Of a stretch of DNA of 64,000 nucleotides, positions 38,996 through 51,600 are shown piece after piece. The notes below the pieces were generated by a model. It was not told the origin of the DNA. It ran no database searches and saw nothing but the letters and a program-made list of their open reading frames with translations. How positions within the stretch are numbered: position 1 is the stretch's first letter; every line of letters begins with the position of its first letter. The stretch comes from Eudromia elegans (taxonomy: Eukaryota; Chordata; Aves; Tinamiformes; Tinamidae). Position numbers and translations under genes: made by a program. The stretch spans positions 1,550,001 through 1,614,000 of the forward strand of contig PTEX01000055.1 in the NCBI GenBank assembly GCA_003342815.1. The letters are read 5' to 3'.

Positions 38996-39130
38996 ACTTT
39001 ATCTAATGGAGAATCTTACCCTATTGCAACTATCCTCTTCACTATCAAAAACCTGTCAGTGCCCCTTGAGGAGCAGATTGTGACAAAACACCTAAGGGAA
39101 CTGCTCAGACCCTTCAGTGGCCCTGGCAGG
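38996..39130 (+). CDS. Candidate internal exon, unrecognised protein
   Basis: A 135-bp segment bounded by a good acceptor (TGCTTTTTGTTTCAG ending at 38995, with a TTCTTAC branch-point-like word at about 38966-38972) and a donor GTGAGG starting at 39131. It is exactly 45 codons, open in phase 0 at both ends. The peptide begins TLSNGESYPIATILF, continues with a TIKNLSVPLEEQ segment and ends RELLRPFSGPGR: a short hydrophobic strand followed by a charged, helix-prone part, with one N-x-S sequon. The open frame extends into both flanks (38861-39193), which weakens the case slightly. I do not recognise the family. It could be an exon of a gene whose other exons lie outside the window, a relic, or chance. 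Confidence 0.28.
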
Positions 39131-41737
39131 GTGAGGGAACACACTCCCCACAAACAGCTGATCCTCACAGGGAAAAAAAAATACTATTCATGAATAAAAC
39201 AGATATACAAATAAAGGGCAAGCAACTAAGTTGCCTGGAACCAGCCTCTTGGCCTTTTTAACCTTGTGCCAGACCTAGCCCTGCCCCTGAGGGCTTATTA
39301 AAGAGAGTATATTTATTTTGCATTTTTGTTTTGTTTTGTTCAGCATTTGTTGTTTGTTGATGACACTGCCATTTTACAAATCAACTTTATTATTATTAAT
39401 GAAACAGACTTTCAGTTGTATAGTTCAATCCCAGCCAATTAATCAACAACAGAACGTAATGCTTTGACTGAGGAACAGAGCACAGATTGCTTGAAGATTT
39501 TTATTTAAAGGTGTTAGACAGTGGTTAATACTTCAGCTAAGTGAAATGAGTTATTGATATTTCAGTGCATTCCCATTTGGAGTGCAGAAAGCTTCAAATA
39601 TATTCAATTGTATGTAATTGGGCTCTAAATTTTAATTATTTGCTATACACAGAAGGTAGAAAGTAGAGATACAAACATGAACTTTCCCTTGTATCCTTTT
39701 TACATAATTACATTCATTTGACAGTGTAAAATACAATGTTGAATCCTCCCTGGATGACTAAAAATAAATATTTGACAAATTATAACCACATTACTGCTGT
39801 TACCAACCAGAGTTCCCAAATCCTCCTCCTGTCCCCCCCACCATTTCTTTCTAAATTGCAGTTTATATCACAAGAAATAAGGTGGCTATGGAGCATAATT
39901 ATGTCAGTTAAAACAAACAAAAAAACCTGAATAATGTCATTACATTTTCATTTTTCAGGAAAAAGATCATTAAGCATTATAAATTGGTCAAAGAGAGCCT
40001 CAGATGTAGCCAGGCCATGTTATAAGTAGCAACATAACCATCAACATACCAGCTCTATCCTAGCTATACCATATAACTAGCAACCACTATGCTCCTCAAA
40101 CCTGTCCAAGAGAAAAAAAAATAGCCCTATTTAAAATATTAGCAACCAAAAGTTCCAAACAAGGAAGTGTAAGACAACTACTGTATTTCTTCTCCAAATA
40201 TAAATAAATATTATTCATTAGATTTATATATGCCTGCATTTGTAAATGATCATCATAATGGATGAAGTTTTAAAAGTGCTTTTACAGATTTTTCAAAGTT
40301 TTTATAGTACTTAATTTCACCACAAGCAGAAGAGAGTAAAAAAGACTTCAATCTTCTTTCTGCATTGTGATTTCTATTGGCCATCTTCCAGAAAATTACT
40401 GCTATGCAAACTGATTGAAAGCACAGGGATTGCATATGTGTCACTGAACATACCCTTTGAAGCTCCCATATGCGCCCCCCTCCCCGAAACATTAAAATCC
40501 AAATATATAAAAAGTAAGAACTTAGCTTGAAGCCTCAGCCTTAGGCTGCATTTTCAGAAGTAGCAATTGGAATCCACAGTGTTAGGCGAAATTTTTCAAA
40601 TACAAATTTGAAGAACAGACAAAAAGCAGAAACACAGTCTGAAGCTTCAAAGATTTTCTTGTTCAGCTAACTTGCTTTTAACATAATTATTACTTTTGGC
40701 AGGAATTTATCTGTTGTACTTAAAATCTGCAAGCATGATTTTTTATAAAGATGAATATTTCTGGAACTGTGAACCTACATTCCCGATTTTACTGTGTCTT
40801 AAGAGCTTTCTTCCTCTTCCTCTTCCTCTACTGTGAGAATAAAATTGTATCCATCCTGTTGGTTTTTAAACAGTGTAATGAGCAAGGTACGGTAAGGCTG
40901 GACATCTAGCAATCTTTTTCCAGCATGTTTCTTGAAGAGTGTAGTGAAAAACTTATGAGTACAGCTAAAAAATACCAACAGTTCAGACAACTATCTAATG
41001 AAATCACCATTCACCATAAAAGACACAATCTGCCAAGATTAGCACTTGCTGTAAACACCATTACTTAAAGAACAGAGAGGGAGAGAGGGATATCCAGGAT
41101 ATCACACGTAGATCTATACAAACCAGATCACCAAGAGCAAATGAAAAGGCTGAAACTGTAAAGAGTTTATGAAGACTTCTAAACATGATTTCATAGCACT
41201 ATATAAATTATGTATTTCAATTAAAAAAGAAACCTTCTGTCTTTCTCTTAAGCCCATAATCCTGCAAGTAAAGAAGTATGAAGAAAGAAAACTAAGAATT
41301 TGTTAATGATGGTTATGATTTGAGTTTTGCCCTACCATGAGAATTACCATTGAAAACACTCTTTTCTCAATTGTAAAAAATAGAAATTTAAGCTTAAATT
41401 TGTTAGGCTAGTGAGGTGTGGAAGATGATGTTGAGTTTGTGTTTACTTTCAGGAACAGAGAGACAAAAACTACTCTGTGTAGCAGTGATATTATTTAATT
41501 TTGTAGCTGCTCAAAGTAGGCTAAACTGAGAAAACCTAACTATCAGATAGATAACTCTGCCAGGTTAATCTTGCTTACCCTGTGTTTGGCAAACACAGAA
41601 AAACTGCAGCACTGCAAAGTAAATGAAGTCCAACTTAGACTCAACACTGCTCTGCTCTGTACATCTGCTCTGCAGCCCACCAACAGTCCTGGACTTTCGC
41701 TTACCACACCAAAACCAGGCCCTCCAAGAACATTTCC
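39131..41737. other. Unique AT-rich sequence, no gene seen
   Basis: Beyond the candidate exon there is a slightly GC-richer stretch to about 39300, then ordinary AT-rich DNA with a short GTTTT run near 39325-39341 and a purine tract near 41075-41090. No gene is recognised. Confidence 0.5.
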
Positions 41738-41763
41738 CTGGAATAGAGCAATCCCTATTCCAG
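41738..41763. other. Inverted repeat, 9-bp arms, 8-nt loop
   Basis: CTGGAATAG at 41738-41746 is the exact reverse complement of CTATTCCAG at 41755-41763, separated by AGCAATCC. It lies about 110 bp from a second, longer palindrome. Confidence 0.9.
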
Positions 41764-41870
41764 TTTCCAGCCTGCTCTTGAGTATAGATGCATGATCGGG
41801 AAAGGTGAAGTGTGCTTGAGACTGCCCTGACTTTGTACACAGTATGGAGGAGGCACATGATTCTTCCAGT

Positions 41871-41893
41871 GCATCCTGCAAGTTGCAGGATGC
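41871..41893. other. Odd palindrome, 11-bp arms
   Basis: GCATCCTGCAA at 41871-41881, a single central G, then TTGCAGGATGC at 41883-41893. This is a perfect 23-nt inverted repeat, the kind of dyad bound by dimeric regulators, though by length alone it is only mildly unlikely in 64 kb. The minus-strand ORF of 124 codons spanning 41543-41917 shows no recognisable motif. Confidence 0.92.
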
Positions 41894-41917
41894 TGACTTA
41901 CACAGGGGCCTAGCCAT

Positions 41918-44900
41918 ACTCAGAGGAGCCCCAGGACAAGATGAATCTGAAAGGTAACATCGGTCTGCACTAACAAACTCCTGCCATGGCTGCTAGCCAC
42001 AGGTTGGCTTTAGCTAAAGTTCTTTGAAAGCAGCAGTAGGGTCCCAATGGGCCAGGAGTTGAAAAGCTCACTGTCTTGTTCAGATTTCAAAGCTGGGTAC
42101 CTAACAAGACATGTTAGCCTGAAGAAAGTCCAAGTGCGTATGAGCCAGAAAAGCTGAAAATGCCCGGGACTTATGTTAGATCCTGCAATCAATAGGGCCT
42201 TTGATTAAGGCAAAATTTTACCTTTCCTAAAGCTTTCCATCCCCTGGAAGATTAAGGTAATCACTGAACAGGAGTACTGAGTTCACAAAGCACTCTTCTG
42301 TGTCTCATCTTTCTGTTGCTGTTTTTTCCCCTGAGAAGAAGAAACAAAGCTTTGGCAACGTCATATATCTCTCCTGGTGGGTTTTAGACCTAATTTTCCT
42401 GCAAACAAATGTCACCAGTTATCCTCTCTATCCAGCTGATTGCCTTCAACTTCCCAACAGGCAATCTCACAGACAACAGACCAACATCCTTATTTGTTCC
42501 TTGGTAAGTCTTACCATATGCTGCTGGCACAACTGAACAAAAATACTTCATTATACGAAAGGCATATTTTTGTCATGCCAAAGTTTTTTTATTATTATTA
42601 TTTAAAGGAATAATTCTTAGATTAGTCATTTGTCACATACTTCAGATTAAAGAAAAAGAAATTGATGTCTCATCTGCTGCACTCACATGCCTTAAATCAC
42701 AACTTGTATAATCTTAAACAATCACTTGTTTGCTGAAAAAGAACATGGCAGATCTCAGCTAAAATAACTTTTTAGAAAGTCACGTCTGTCGGTAAAGAAA
42801 TACTCATAATGAAAGTGCCTCTCAGATACAGTAGTACTGGCATAACGCTTTGAACGCTATGGTGCACTTAAGCACATCACTTACTTCGTTTGATTTGCAG
42901 CCAGAATTATGATGTAAAACCAATAGTGCCTCTGCATTTCCCTTTTATGAAGTTGAGTCCCTTCGTTTGTTTGTTTTGATGGCAGTAAGTAACACTGCAT
43001 GTGACAAGGCTGATAAGAAATCCAAATTCATGCCAGCCCGTGTCTACATCCTGTTTACATAACCCCTTGTTAACTCCTGTGGAGCTACAAGAAAGAGAAC
43101 TCATACCCATGACGTGTTGAAAGAGCTTCCCTGACTAGATCAGTTCACCTTGGCCACACTTCTGAAAAGCAGCCTCATGGGTAATGACTTCAAAGTTCTC
43201 ATGAATGTTCTCATTTCAGGAGGCTTAACGAAGCACCACAGCTACAGCAGGTTCTGTGTTTCTGTCCTGTCATTTTGTTTTCCTCTTTACATCCAGTTAG
43301 GATGCATTTAAAATTCAAAAATGTCTGTCAACATAATATTACCCGTGATGTTTCTTTTGTACGGTATCACAGGCAGAAAATGGCAGCTCAGAAAGGCATA
43401 TGTAGCTGCAACAGAGATCAAATTTGGACTAGGAGCAGCACACTAAGGCAAATGCTACTGCCAGATGTGGTGGCTCTTTTGTCATTAACTTTTGTCACTA
43501 ATTTCCATTGCTATCACTTTGGTAACACCCTCTAACTTACGAGCACATATACATTTTTACTTTCCTAATTTCTAATACTCATTGACATCAGAAGGTTCAG
43601 CAAGGCCTGATGTTTTCACATGAATGGCAGGAAGTGTCTCATTCCATCTTTGTCTGATCTTCATTTTCTGTTTATCTTCAGTTGGTTGTTCACTTAGCTT
43701 TGATATTATTGTTTTTGTTTATATTTGCCTTGCTTGTCACCTCTTCTAACTTTGAATTTTCCCAAAGGGTGATTAACAATGTGCAATTTCATGGTGAAAA
43801 ATGATCAAATTTTCTCGCTTTAAAAGATTTATAAATGACAGTTATATAAAGCTCCCATTTCAGCTCTTGTTCTGCAGCCAAGCCTTTGAAATGAGACTTA
43901 TACTGCTTCTCTTCAGCAACATTATTTTGTGAGTTCTCTCTTCACAATAAGCCAAATACTTTTACTTAGAGACTAATTTGTATCCAGATAAGGAGATTAA
44001 TCTGCTTCTCATCTGCCTTTTTTCATCTCATCTGCTTTGCTTCTCATCATGTCTTTGCAGTTTTGAAACTGATTGTTTCAGCCTGCTCGACTGCCACAGC
44101 TAGTGGGCTGCCTGGTCTGGTTTGTTTGCTTCTCCCCTGGTAAACTATGGCTATAATCCTGTGTAGAGTGTTCTTCAATAGCACGTGTTGCAGAGGATGG
44201 GAAACACCATTCTTTGTACTACCACAGTCAGACACACCTGTCCTGAGGTTCTTCTGGTCCTCTGTAGATACACTGACGATCAGCATACTGTGGCACATTC
44301 TCTCTTTTTATGAAGTTAATGATGATCCAGTTTACCAGGTGGAGCACATTTTCCTGGGCCAATGACATTTTTTAGGATATCTTAATATCTGAATACAGGT
44401 TTCTACTAGTTTTTAAACAGCCTCATTCTTTCTATTTGAATTCTCTGAAATTTTCTTATTGATTTGAGCTTGTTTTCAGTCAAAGTTTGGAAATCAACCT
44501 TTTAAAATCCTCAGATCTTATAATAGCGTTCAGATTCTTAAACAGGCACTAGCTCTCAGAAAAAAACAGACGGACCCTTCAAGGAGAGAGGTACCGTGCA
44601 TCTCTTGTAACAGTTTGGGAACTCCAATAGGACCCAAAGAGATATTGTAAGGATAGGGATTTTAGGTTTTTATGTTCACTCTCCAAACCTCCTCATGACC
44701 TAGAGACTTAAATTTCCAGACAATTTCTATTATGTGAAAATATTAACATGACAGTCCTCTTAGTGAAGGATCTCTGGCCTCCAAATGCACAGCTGAGATA
44801 AATGAACACTGTTCAACCCAAAGAGCAAGTTCCGAGGCATACAGGGGCACTAGACATTCCCAACAAACTGAAATGGACAAGTGTGGGGGAGATGTTCTGT

Positions 44901-45538
44901 ATATATCACACAATTCAAAAACTCCCACAGACTATATTGCTTCCACACACATCCCTGATATTTTATATATTGGAACTGGCAAAGATAAAGAGTTTCATAG
45001 TTTAAATGTCAGAGGTGTGGAATTTCCTCAGCTAAAAAGCATACCTGGAATTCCTTTCACCTAATTCTAACTCAAACTCTAACATCATTTCACCTAGGCA
45101 TTAAAACTATAGCCCAAGCAAGTTTGGTTTTTTCTGTAGCAGGAGCCTCCAAGAGTCCACGCGCAGTATCACAGCAAATGCCTTGAAAGTTCAAGCACAC
45201 GATCCTATTAGAAGCCCAAAGGATAAATGTACAAAATGCAAACAGTGAATTACAATCCCTAGGTTTTAGTGCCTAAAAAAGCGGCCAAAAGAACATCTAA
45301 CCAACATATATGAACTACTCCATATACACTGAGAAAAAAACCACAGTCACAATCCCAACAAGAAGAAAGAAAAAACAGAAAGAATGAGAAGAATTTCTCC
45401 ATTACTCTCTCCCTGGTTAAGGTGCTTAAGGATGGTAACTGAAATGATACCAGGTGTATTCCTTCTCTCCCTTCTTTATGAAGAAATATCATTGTTTTTT
45501 CATTTGGCACTCACCATGCATTGTTATTGCAGCAATCA
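41918..45538. other. Unique sequence, no gene seen
   Basis: No gene recognised. A 43-bp segment at 42461-42503 has a fair acceptor (CAACTTCCCAACAG) and a strong donor (GTAAGT) and could be a non-coding exon, but such pairs are frequent by chance. A TTATTATTATT run lies near 42588-42602, and a loosely repeated CTCATCTGCTT motif at 43998-44050. Confidence 0.5.
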
Positions 45539-45650
45539 TATATATAGCAAACACACATATATATGTGTATATATATATTTCTGTATAAATGTAAACCTTT
45601 ATAAATATATTAAAATGTATATCAATATATATTTGTACTATATAATTTGG
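45539..45650. repeat. TATA/TGTA-rich low-complexity tract
   Basis: About 110 bp of alternating AT with ACACAC and GTGTAT words and TATATA blocks. A simple repeat of degraded AT/GT dinucleotide type. Confidence 0.85.
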
Positions 45651-48551
45651 TTAAATAAGAATTAAAAGGGAGGAGGGAGGTGTATGTATGCGTGTGTATG
45701 CACAGGCGCACTCTGTTTTCTGCACCATCCTTCCTACATGACAAGGTGAGTGACATTGCAGCACTGAGGCAGGGTTAACTCGGGTGGGACACAGCTATAG
45801 TAAACAGCAAGGAAAATCACCCAGACCGACTCCTAAGCGGGGTAAGTTACACCCTGTTCTGCAGGTATCTGACTGCCTCCATTCATTAGAAACAGATCTT
45901 AGATAATTAGCTCAGGTTAGACACCTAAGCTTAGGAAGGCTACACTATGGAGAACTCTATCTCGCTCTTAATTTACTGACACAGCAGCTTTCCAAAAAGG
46001 AAACTACTTCTACCCAAGAGTATCAAGATTGATGCATACAAAGCATCATTAAGGAAAGTAAATTTAGAGAAAAAAATACCAAAGGAACACATTAGAAATT
46101 ATGCTGATACACAACATAGTAAATTGACTGAAGCTACTGTTTAATAGAGATCCTATAAAACAATTAAGAACATTTCCAGAGCCCCATCTCATTTTTCTGT
46201 GCATTGAACGAAAAGGACACAACCTGGTTCTTTTCGGTCCTCTTTGTTTTCAAGGAGGATGGATAAGGACACCAGGATGACTGTGAAGCTCCAGTGGTAC
46301 CACGTCACAGAGAGAGATCAATATAAGATTCAGATCATATTTCAGCATGCAAGGCTGACCGTGCCATGAGGTTACATGACTCTGGGAACTGGCAATAAAT
46401 GGCTACTATAGAGTTTATTTCCCAAGTACTCCTCAAAATGTATTTTTCCCAAATTATCCTCTTTTCTAAAATCTGTGGTATTCCCTGTCTTGGAGCTGTA
46501 CCTTACTGTCCTTACTGTTTCAGGTCAGACCTATGAGGACAGAGTACTTGCAGAAGCAGGACCTCTTTCAGACCCTTAAGCAATAGTGGAAATGCAGGAG
46601 CAGAAGACAAATCCATGGGAGTCATGCCACTAACTTAAATGGATGCGGCATCCAGTTTCTACCCTATAGATGCATGGAAATGCCATTCTTAATGTTTTCT
46701 AGTTCTATGATTCTTACTGTATCTATTTCTACTAGGGACATAGTTGTAACAAAGCTTTCCCTATTCAAAACATTGCCATGATACCTAAAACACGGCCACT
46801 ACTGTTTATTTGGAAAGATATTTCTACTCTGCTCATTTCAGTGGCATCATTTTGTGACAGATCTGTTAAAGTTTATAACCCTCCTCAGTAAACAGTGAAG
46901 GCTGCATGAAATTATTTCAATCAGAAACTGAAGGGAAATTCAATATTATAAACTTACTCAACTGAAAACCTGAATTTCAAATCATATGGTAAAATGTATT
47001 GCAATGAAATCTGAAGCATTACTTCTATTTATTTTTAACACTTCTGTGCAAGCATTCTCTTCAATCAATGCAGCAATTTGACTCTTGCCTGTTTCAGTGA
47101 GAAAATGCTTTTATTCTTGGGAAGCTTCCTTGCCATATTCAGTACTTATATTCTAATTTTATCAACTCTGCCTTTTGGAAATGTTCTGTAGCTTCTTGAA
47201 CATTTTTTTGGCTTCTCTTGGGAAAAAAAAAAAAGCATTGCTTGTGTTTCTCCATTTTTTTTAATCACAACCTTATAAGAATCATGAGGTGCCACGTGGG
47301 TTTTCCACAAAAGGATAATAATGAATGAGCCGGGGGGAAAAAAAAAAGAGAGGAGAAGCAAAGGGTGCAGAAAACGTGCAATTCTACCTTATTTAGGGAA
47401 TTATTCCCACACACAAGCCCTCATTTCTTATTTGCTTATTTCCATTATTCTTTCTAGTACAATTATTGAGTTATACTAATGTTTATTTTAACTACGAAAG
47501 AACTCGGTAATTAATCAGGCAGGCCTCACCTCTGCAGGTTTTGTAGCAAAAGCTCTTTTTCACCTACATAGATATCACTATTAGGTTGTTCAGACTTGTG
47601 AACAACAAAACAATAAAACTTAAAAGAGTTAGTCTGTCTTGTTGGCCTTATGTCTTGAAATAGAAACTTTTCTGTGGATTCTTCAGCACGATAACTATAA
47701 TCAGAAGCAGACTCAACAGAGAATTAATAAGGTTTCTTCGACATTGCTTCTACCCGTATTTCTCATCTAGTCTTTTGCGCTTTTAATAATGCCTATGGAT
47801 TATTTGTTCCTGCAGTTTCAGAAAATGCCTTTAACAAAATTGCTACCCCTCCACACATCCCATTCCACAGGCTAGGCATGCACAGTGAGTCAAGCTTGAG
47901 ATCTGAAAACGTGCCCAACTCTATTTCTGATGATGATGCTCATGCTTTATTTTGCCTAATTTTCTTAACTAATTGATTTCTTATCACAGGATTGTGGTAG
48001 AATCCTGCTGAGTGTGCTATTTAGGAAAGACATAAGTTCTCAAAACATATACTTCCAGGAAATATGTAATTTAAGAGAATTTATCTTCCTACTCACAGTA
48101 TTGAATAACATTATTATTAAAAATATTAATGAACATATTTCTTTCTTTTAAAAGCTATAAGATTTCTTTTTTCCAAGCACTCAAAGCTGCAGTAAAAATG
48201 GTGCTATTTTTAATCTGCCTTTGATAAGAATTAAAAATAATTTTAGAGAGGATACTTGGAACATAACCTTGCATTAGACAGTCAGGAGTTGATTCTTTTT
48301 TAATTAAATGGAATAGTTAAAACCAACTGTAAACTGACATCAATAAGATGACATTAATTTAGACCCAACTACTTAGCATCTCCTTTACTTCTTACAAAAT
48401 ATAGAAATTAAGCTCACAAATATAATTCTCTGAAATGTTGCTTTTGGCTTAATATTATTCATACTAAATTACACAGAGGTTTTAATCTGAACTTCAGTGG
48501 AAGCAGGAGAATAGGTTAGGTTGAACACTTCTGAAAAGTTTCTCTCAATTC
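45651..48551. other. Unique AT-rich sequence, no gene seen
   Basis: No gene or transposon recognised. Short A-runs occur near 47220-47235 and 47335-47348. Confidence 0.6.
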
Positions 48552-48615
48552 TGTGTGTATATATATGTAGATATACGTGTGTGTATATATATGTATTTAT
48601 ATATATATACACACA
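48552..48615. repeat. (TG)n(TA)n tract forming a long imperfect hairpin
   Basis: Alternating TGTGTATATATATG blocks are followed by TATATATATATACACACA. The second half is largely the reverse complement of the first, so the tract can fold into a hairpin of about 15 pairs with its loop near 48592-48598. This is typical of decayed TG/TA microsatellites. Confidence 0.85.
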
Positions 48616-51600
48616 TGCATTATTTGGCAGAGGAAATGGTAGAAAAAAAAAAGAAACAGAACATTCTAATACTGCTAATAAAACATCCTAGGACATCAGT
48701 GGGTGGTGGCTTGGCTTTTCTTTGGATATAGAAGAATTATAGGTTGATAAAGAGAATAGGAGCAAAAGAGCTGCACTGCAAAGAAGCTTGACCATTTGCA
48801 CCAGGCCTCCTGGGTGTGCAGCGATCTCAGTCAGTGTGCGACTTCAGAGCTCGGTGGGCAGGGGCAGCAGGGGCACTCCTGTGCCCAAAGAGCGAGAACA
48901 GGCGATTGCAAGAGAAATCTGACTTCACGGGAATACCGTAAACATCACAGAGAGGAGTACAACTCAGTTCAGCATAGATTAATTTTCTAATCATAAGAAA
49001 AACCTTTCTAAATAAGCCATTTAATAAACTACACAATCTGTACTTAAGCCATTTTCTTCATGTCTTTATGACTAATACCACTAGAGCATAAAATAATTCC
49101 AAAATTGTGTTAAAGCTAGAACTGTACAGCTTAAAAAATTACTAAATGTGAAACAAATTTGCTAAGAAACCTGAATCAGATATTGCAACCTGAAAGACTG
49201 TGGCATCAGCGAGACTCATAGCTATATTTCTGTAGCCTATGAAGCCAACAACTAAATCCATAATAATGGATCTTCAAGACTACAGTATGGAAAAAGAAAA
49301 GGCTCTTTGTACCAACTGTATTATTATATTTTTCAGGATTACTCCCCTCCCATTTTTCAGTGATATCTGAGAGAAAAAAAAAAGGAGTGGTGGGGGAGCG
49401 GTCTATTGTGACCCATGTAATGCCTTCCTTAGTCTGCATAATATAATTTATTGTAATTACCAGGGCTACTAGAAATAACTAATACTGAAAGCCACCAAGA
49501 AGCACTCTGTATCTCACCTCAGTTCTTTCAATACAGAACGGACCCATCGTCATTTCACTGTTTATTACAATCATATATCAGTCTAGTTCATACTCACCAT
49601 TCAAAGACAAAATTCATAATTTGTCTTAACTCCTTCATTTCATCTGAAATCCATAAGTGCATTTTGAAGTCATTCTTATAGTTTATGCTTCACTTCCTTT
49701 TATATTTTCTTAATGCAGACATTTGAATTTAAGATTTTGTTGTCAATGCTGAAATGTTTGCATTCTCTTACCAGCATTCAATATCTATGGGGACATCTGA
49801 CTATTGGATAATGTCTTCTCATGCTCAACAGTGATATATTTAGGCATTTTTATCGTTTAAATTATATCATCAAGTTTCCCAGAATGAGATGAATGAAGAC
49901 ACTTTGCTTTAGTTTGATCCTGCAGTACAGCATATAATTCTCCTTAGGCAAAAGCCCTTCATTACTTTTGCCACCTTATGCTTCCTACCTGTAGAGCCTG
50001 GAGAATTGAACACACATTCGGAAGGACTCTCACATTCTATTAAAGTTTTATTTTATTTTATTTTCTAAAGAAAAAAATAGCTTTTTGAACACACTGCTAG
50101 TGTGTACAATGTTGTAGACACCAAGAAAAAAAAAAGAAAAAAAGGAATAGTCAAAATGACATCTACTTTCTGGTGAATGCTTAATAAGGGAAATAAAAAT
50201 CAAAACTTTCACTCTGTAACATATCTTTAATCGATTTTGCTCTTTGCACTCGGCATGAAATAGTCCTCACCCTGATGCTCGAAACTCTTCAGTGTATCAG
50301 GAGAGGTGATATGTTACATAACCCTTATGTATGGATTTCCTACGTGACAGGCTAAAATTCAAACATCATGCCATGAAGAAAAAATGTTCCCACCCATTCT
50401 GACTTAAAGGTGTGCTAAGCCTGTGCTCTGCAGACAGCTACAAAACCAGTTGCATTGCTGAACGTTCATGTTATTCTCAGACACAAAGTTGTCTCATGCT
50501 ACAACTCACCAGCTCTGTGTTTGCTGGATGGCAAAATCAAACCCACCCACTATTTCGGCACTGGGATTTTTTTGTTCAGCACTGGTTGGAGAAGAGGTGT
50601 TCGGAAGCAGCACAATTGCCTACATTTACAGAGAACAGTGAAGTGAACTACAGATGACTGCCCCTTGTACCACAAGCGTGTTGGGTTGTTTGACCACTCT
50701 GTAAGTACCCGAGACGCTGATGGAAAGTGAGTCACATTCACAAAAATGATTTTGCTTTCTGTTCCTGTTCTTAATTATTACCCCTGATTAGGACTTTCTC
50801 TTGCTCTTCCTGAGCAGGCCTAGCCATGCTATAACATACAGCAGCTGAAAGGAAGATGAAATTCTCAGATCAGCACTATTAGTTTTCAGCCCAGCAGTAC
50901 TAACTGGATTCTTATTTTTCTTGCCAGCACTTAGCAAAGACCTCCCTTTACAAGTGCAGCCAGCACATCATTCAGTTCCCATCTGGTTCAAAGTTAGCAT
51001 TTTATTTCCTTAATATTCTTCTTAGCTTGCAATTTGTTTAGAAATTCAGACAATGCAAATGATCTGAATAATGAAAGGGTGCTATGTGAGGCCTATTTGT
51101 GGCACTCTTTTAACAAACTATAAAAACAGTGGCAGGTATATTAAGAAAAAAGTTATATTTATATGAAAATTAATCATACAAGGAGTTTTAAATCCCTTTT
51201 GTTATCCATTTATATAAGTAACTGACAGGATTTCATGGTGTCGCAGATTTTCAAAAGCCTACAGATTGAGAAATTCAAGCTTCTGAACAACTGCAGAAAC
51301 TGTCAGGGCTGAAGCAGGAGGTTTTGGCAGCCAAGAGGGCTGCAGCTGTGGCTTTGGCTGCCTCGCAAGTTGAGATGCACAGCTCAGAGCCCCAGGAGAC
51401 CCAGGGTTTAAGGAGAAGATGCTTTCTTTTCCTCCCAATCTGCGCTTGGGAAAGGGGACTCAGGACAGCAGCCAGCTCTCCCACTGTACTCATTGGAAAA
51501 ATCCACAAGCGCATCTAACCGCATTTTGCCAAACCTGTAAGTTTAATTTAAATTATTATGGCTCATAGTTCAACAATGCTTTAAGCTCTCAGCTGAGACT

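Noticed and set aside
41543-41917. 124-codon minus-strand ORF
   Set aside because: No motif, overlapped by a 74-codon plus-strand frame and a second minus frame. Length is within chance for this region.
42461-42503. 43-bp segment between a fair acceptor and a GTAAGT donor
   Set aside because: Too short, with no coding signal or second exon. Mentioned in the block description only.
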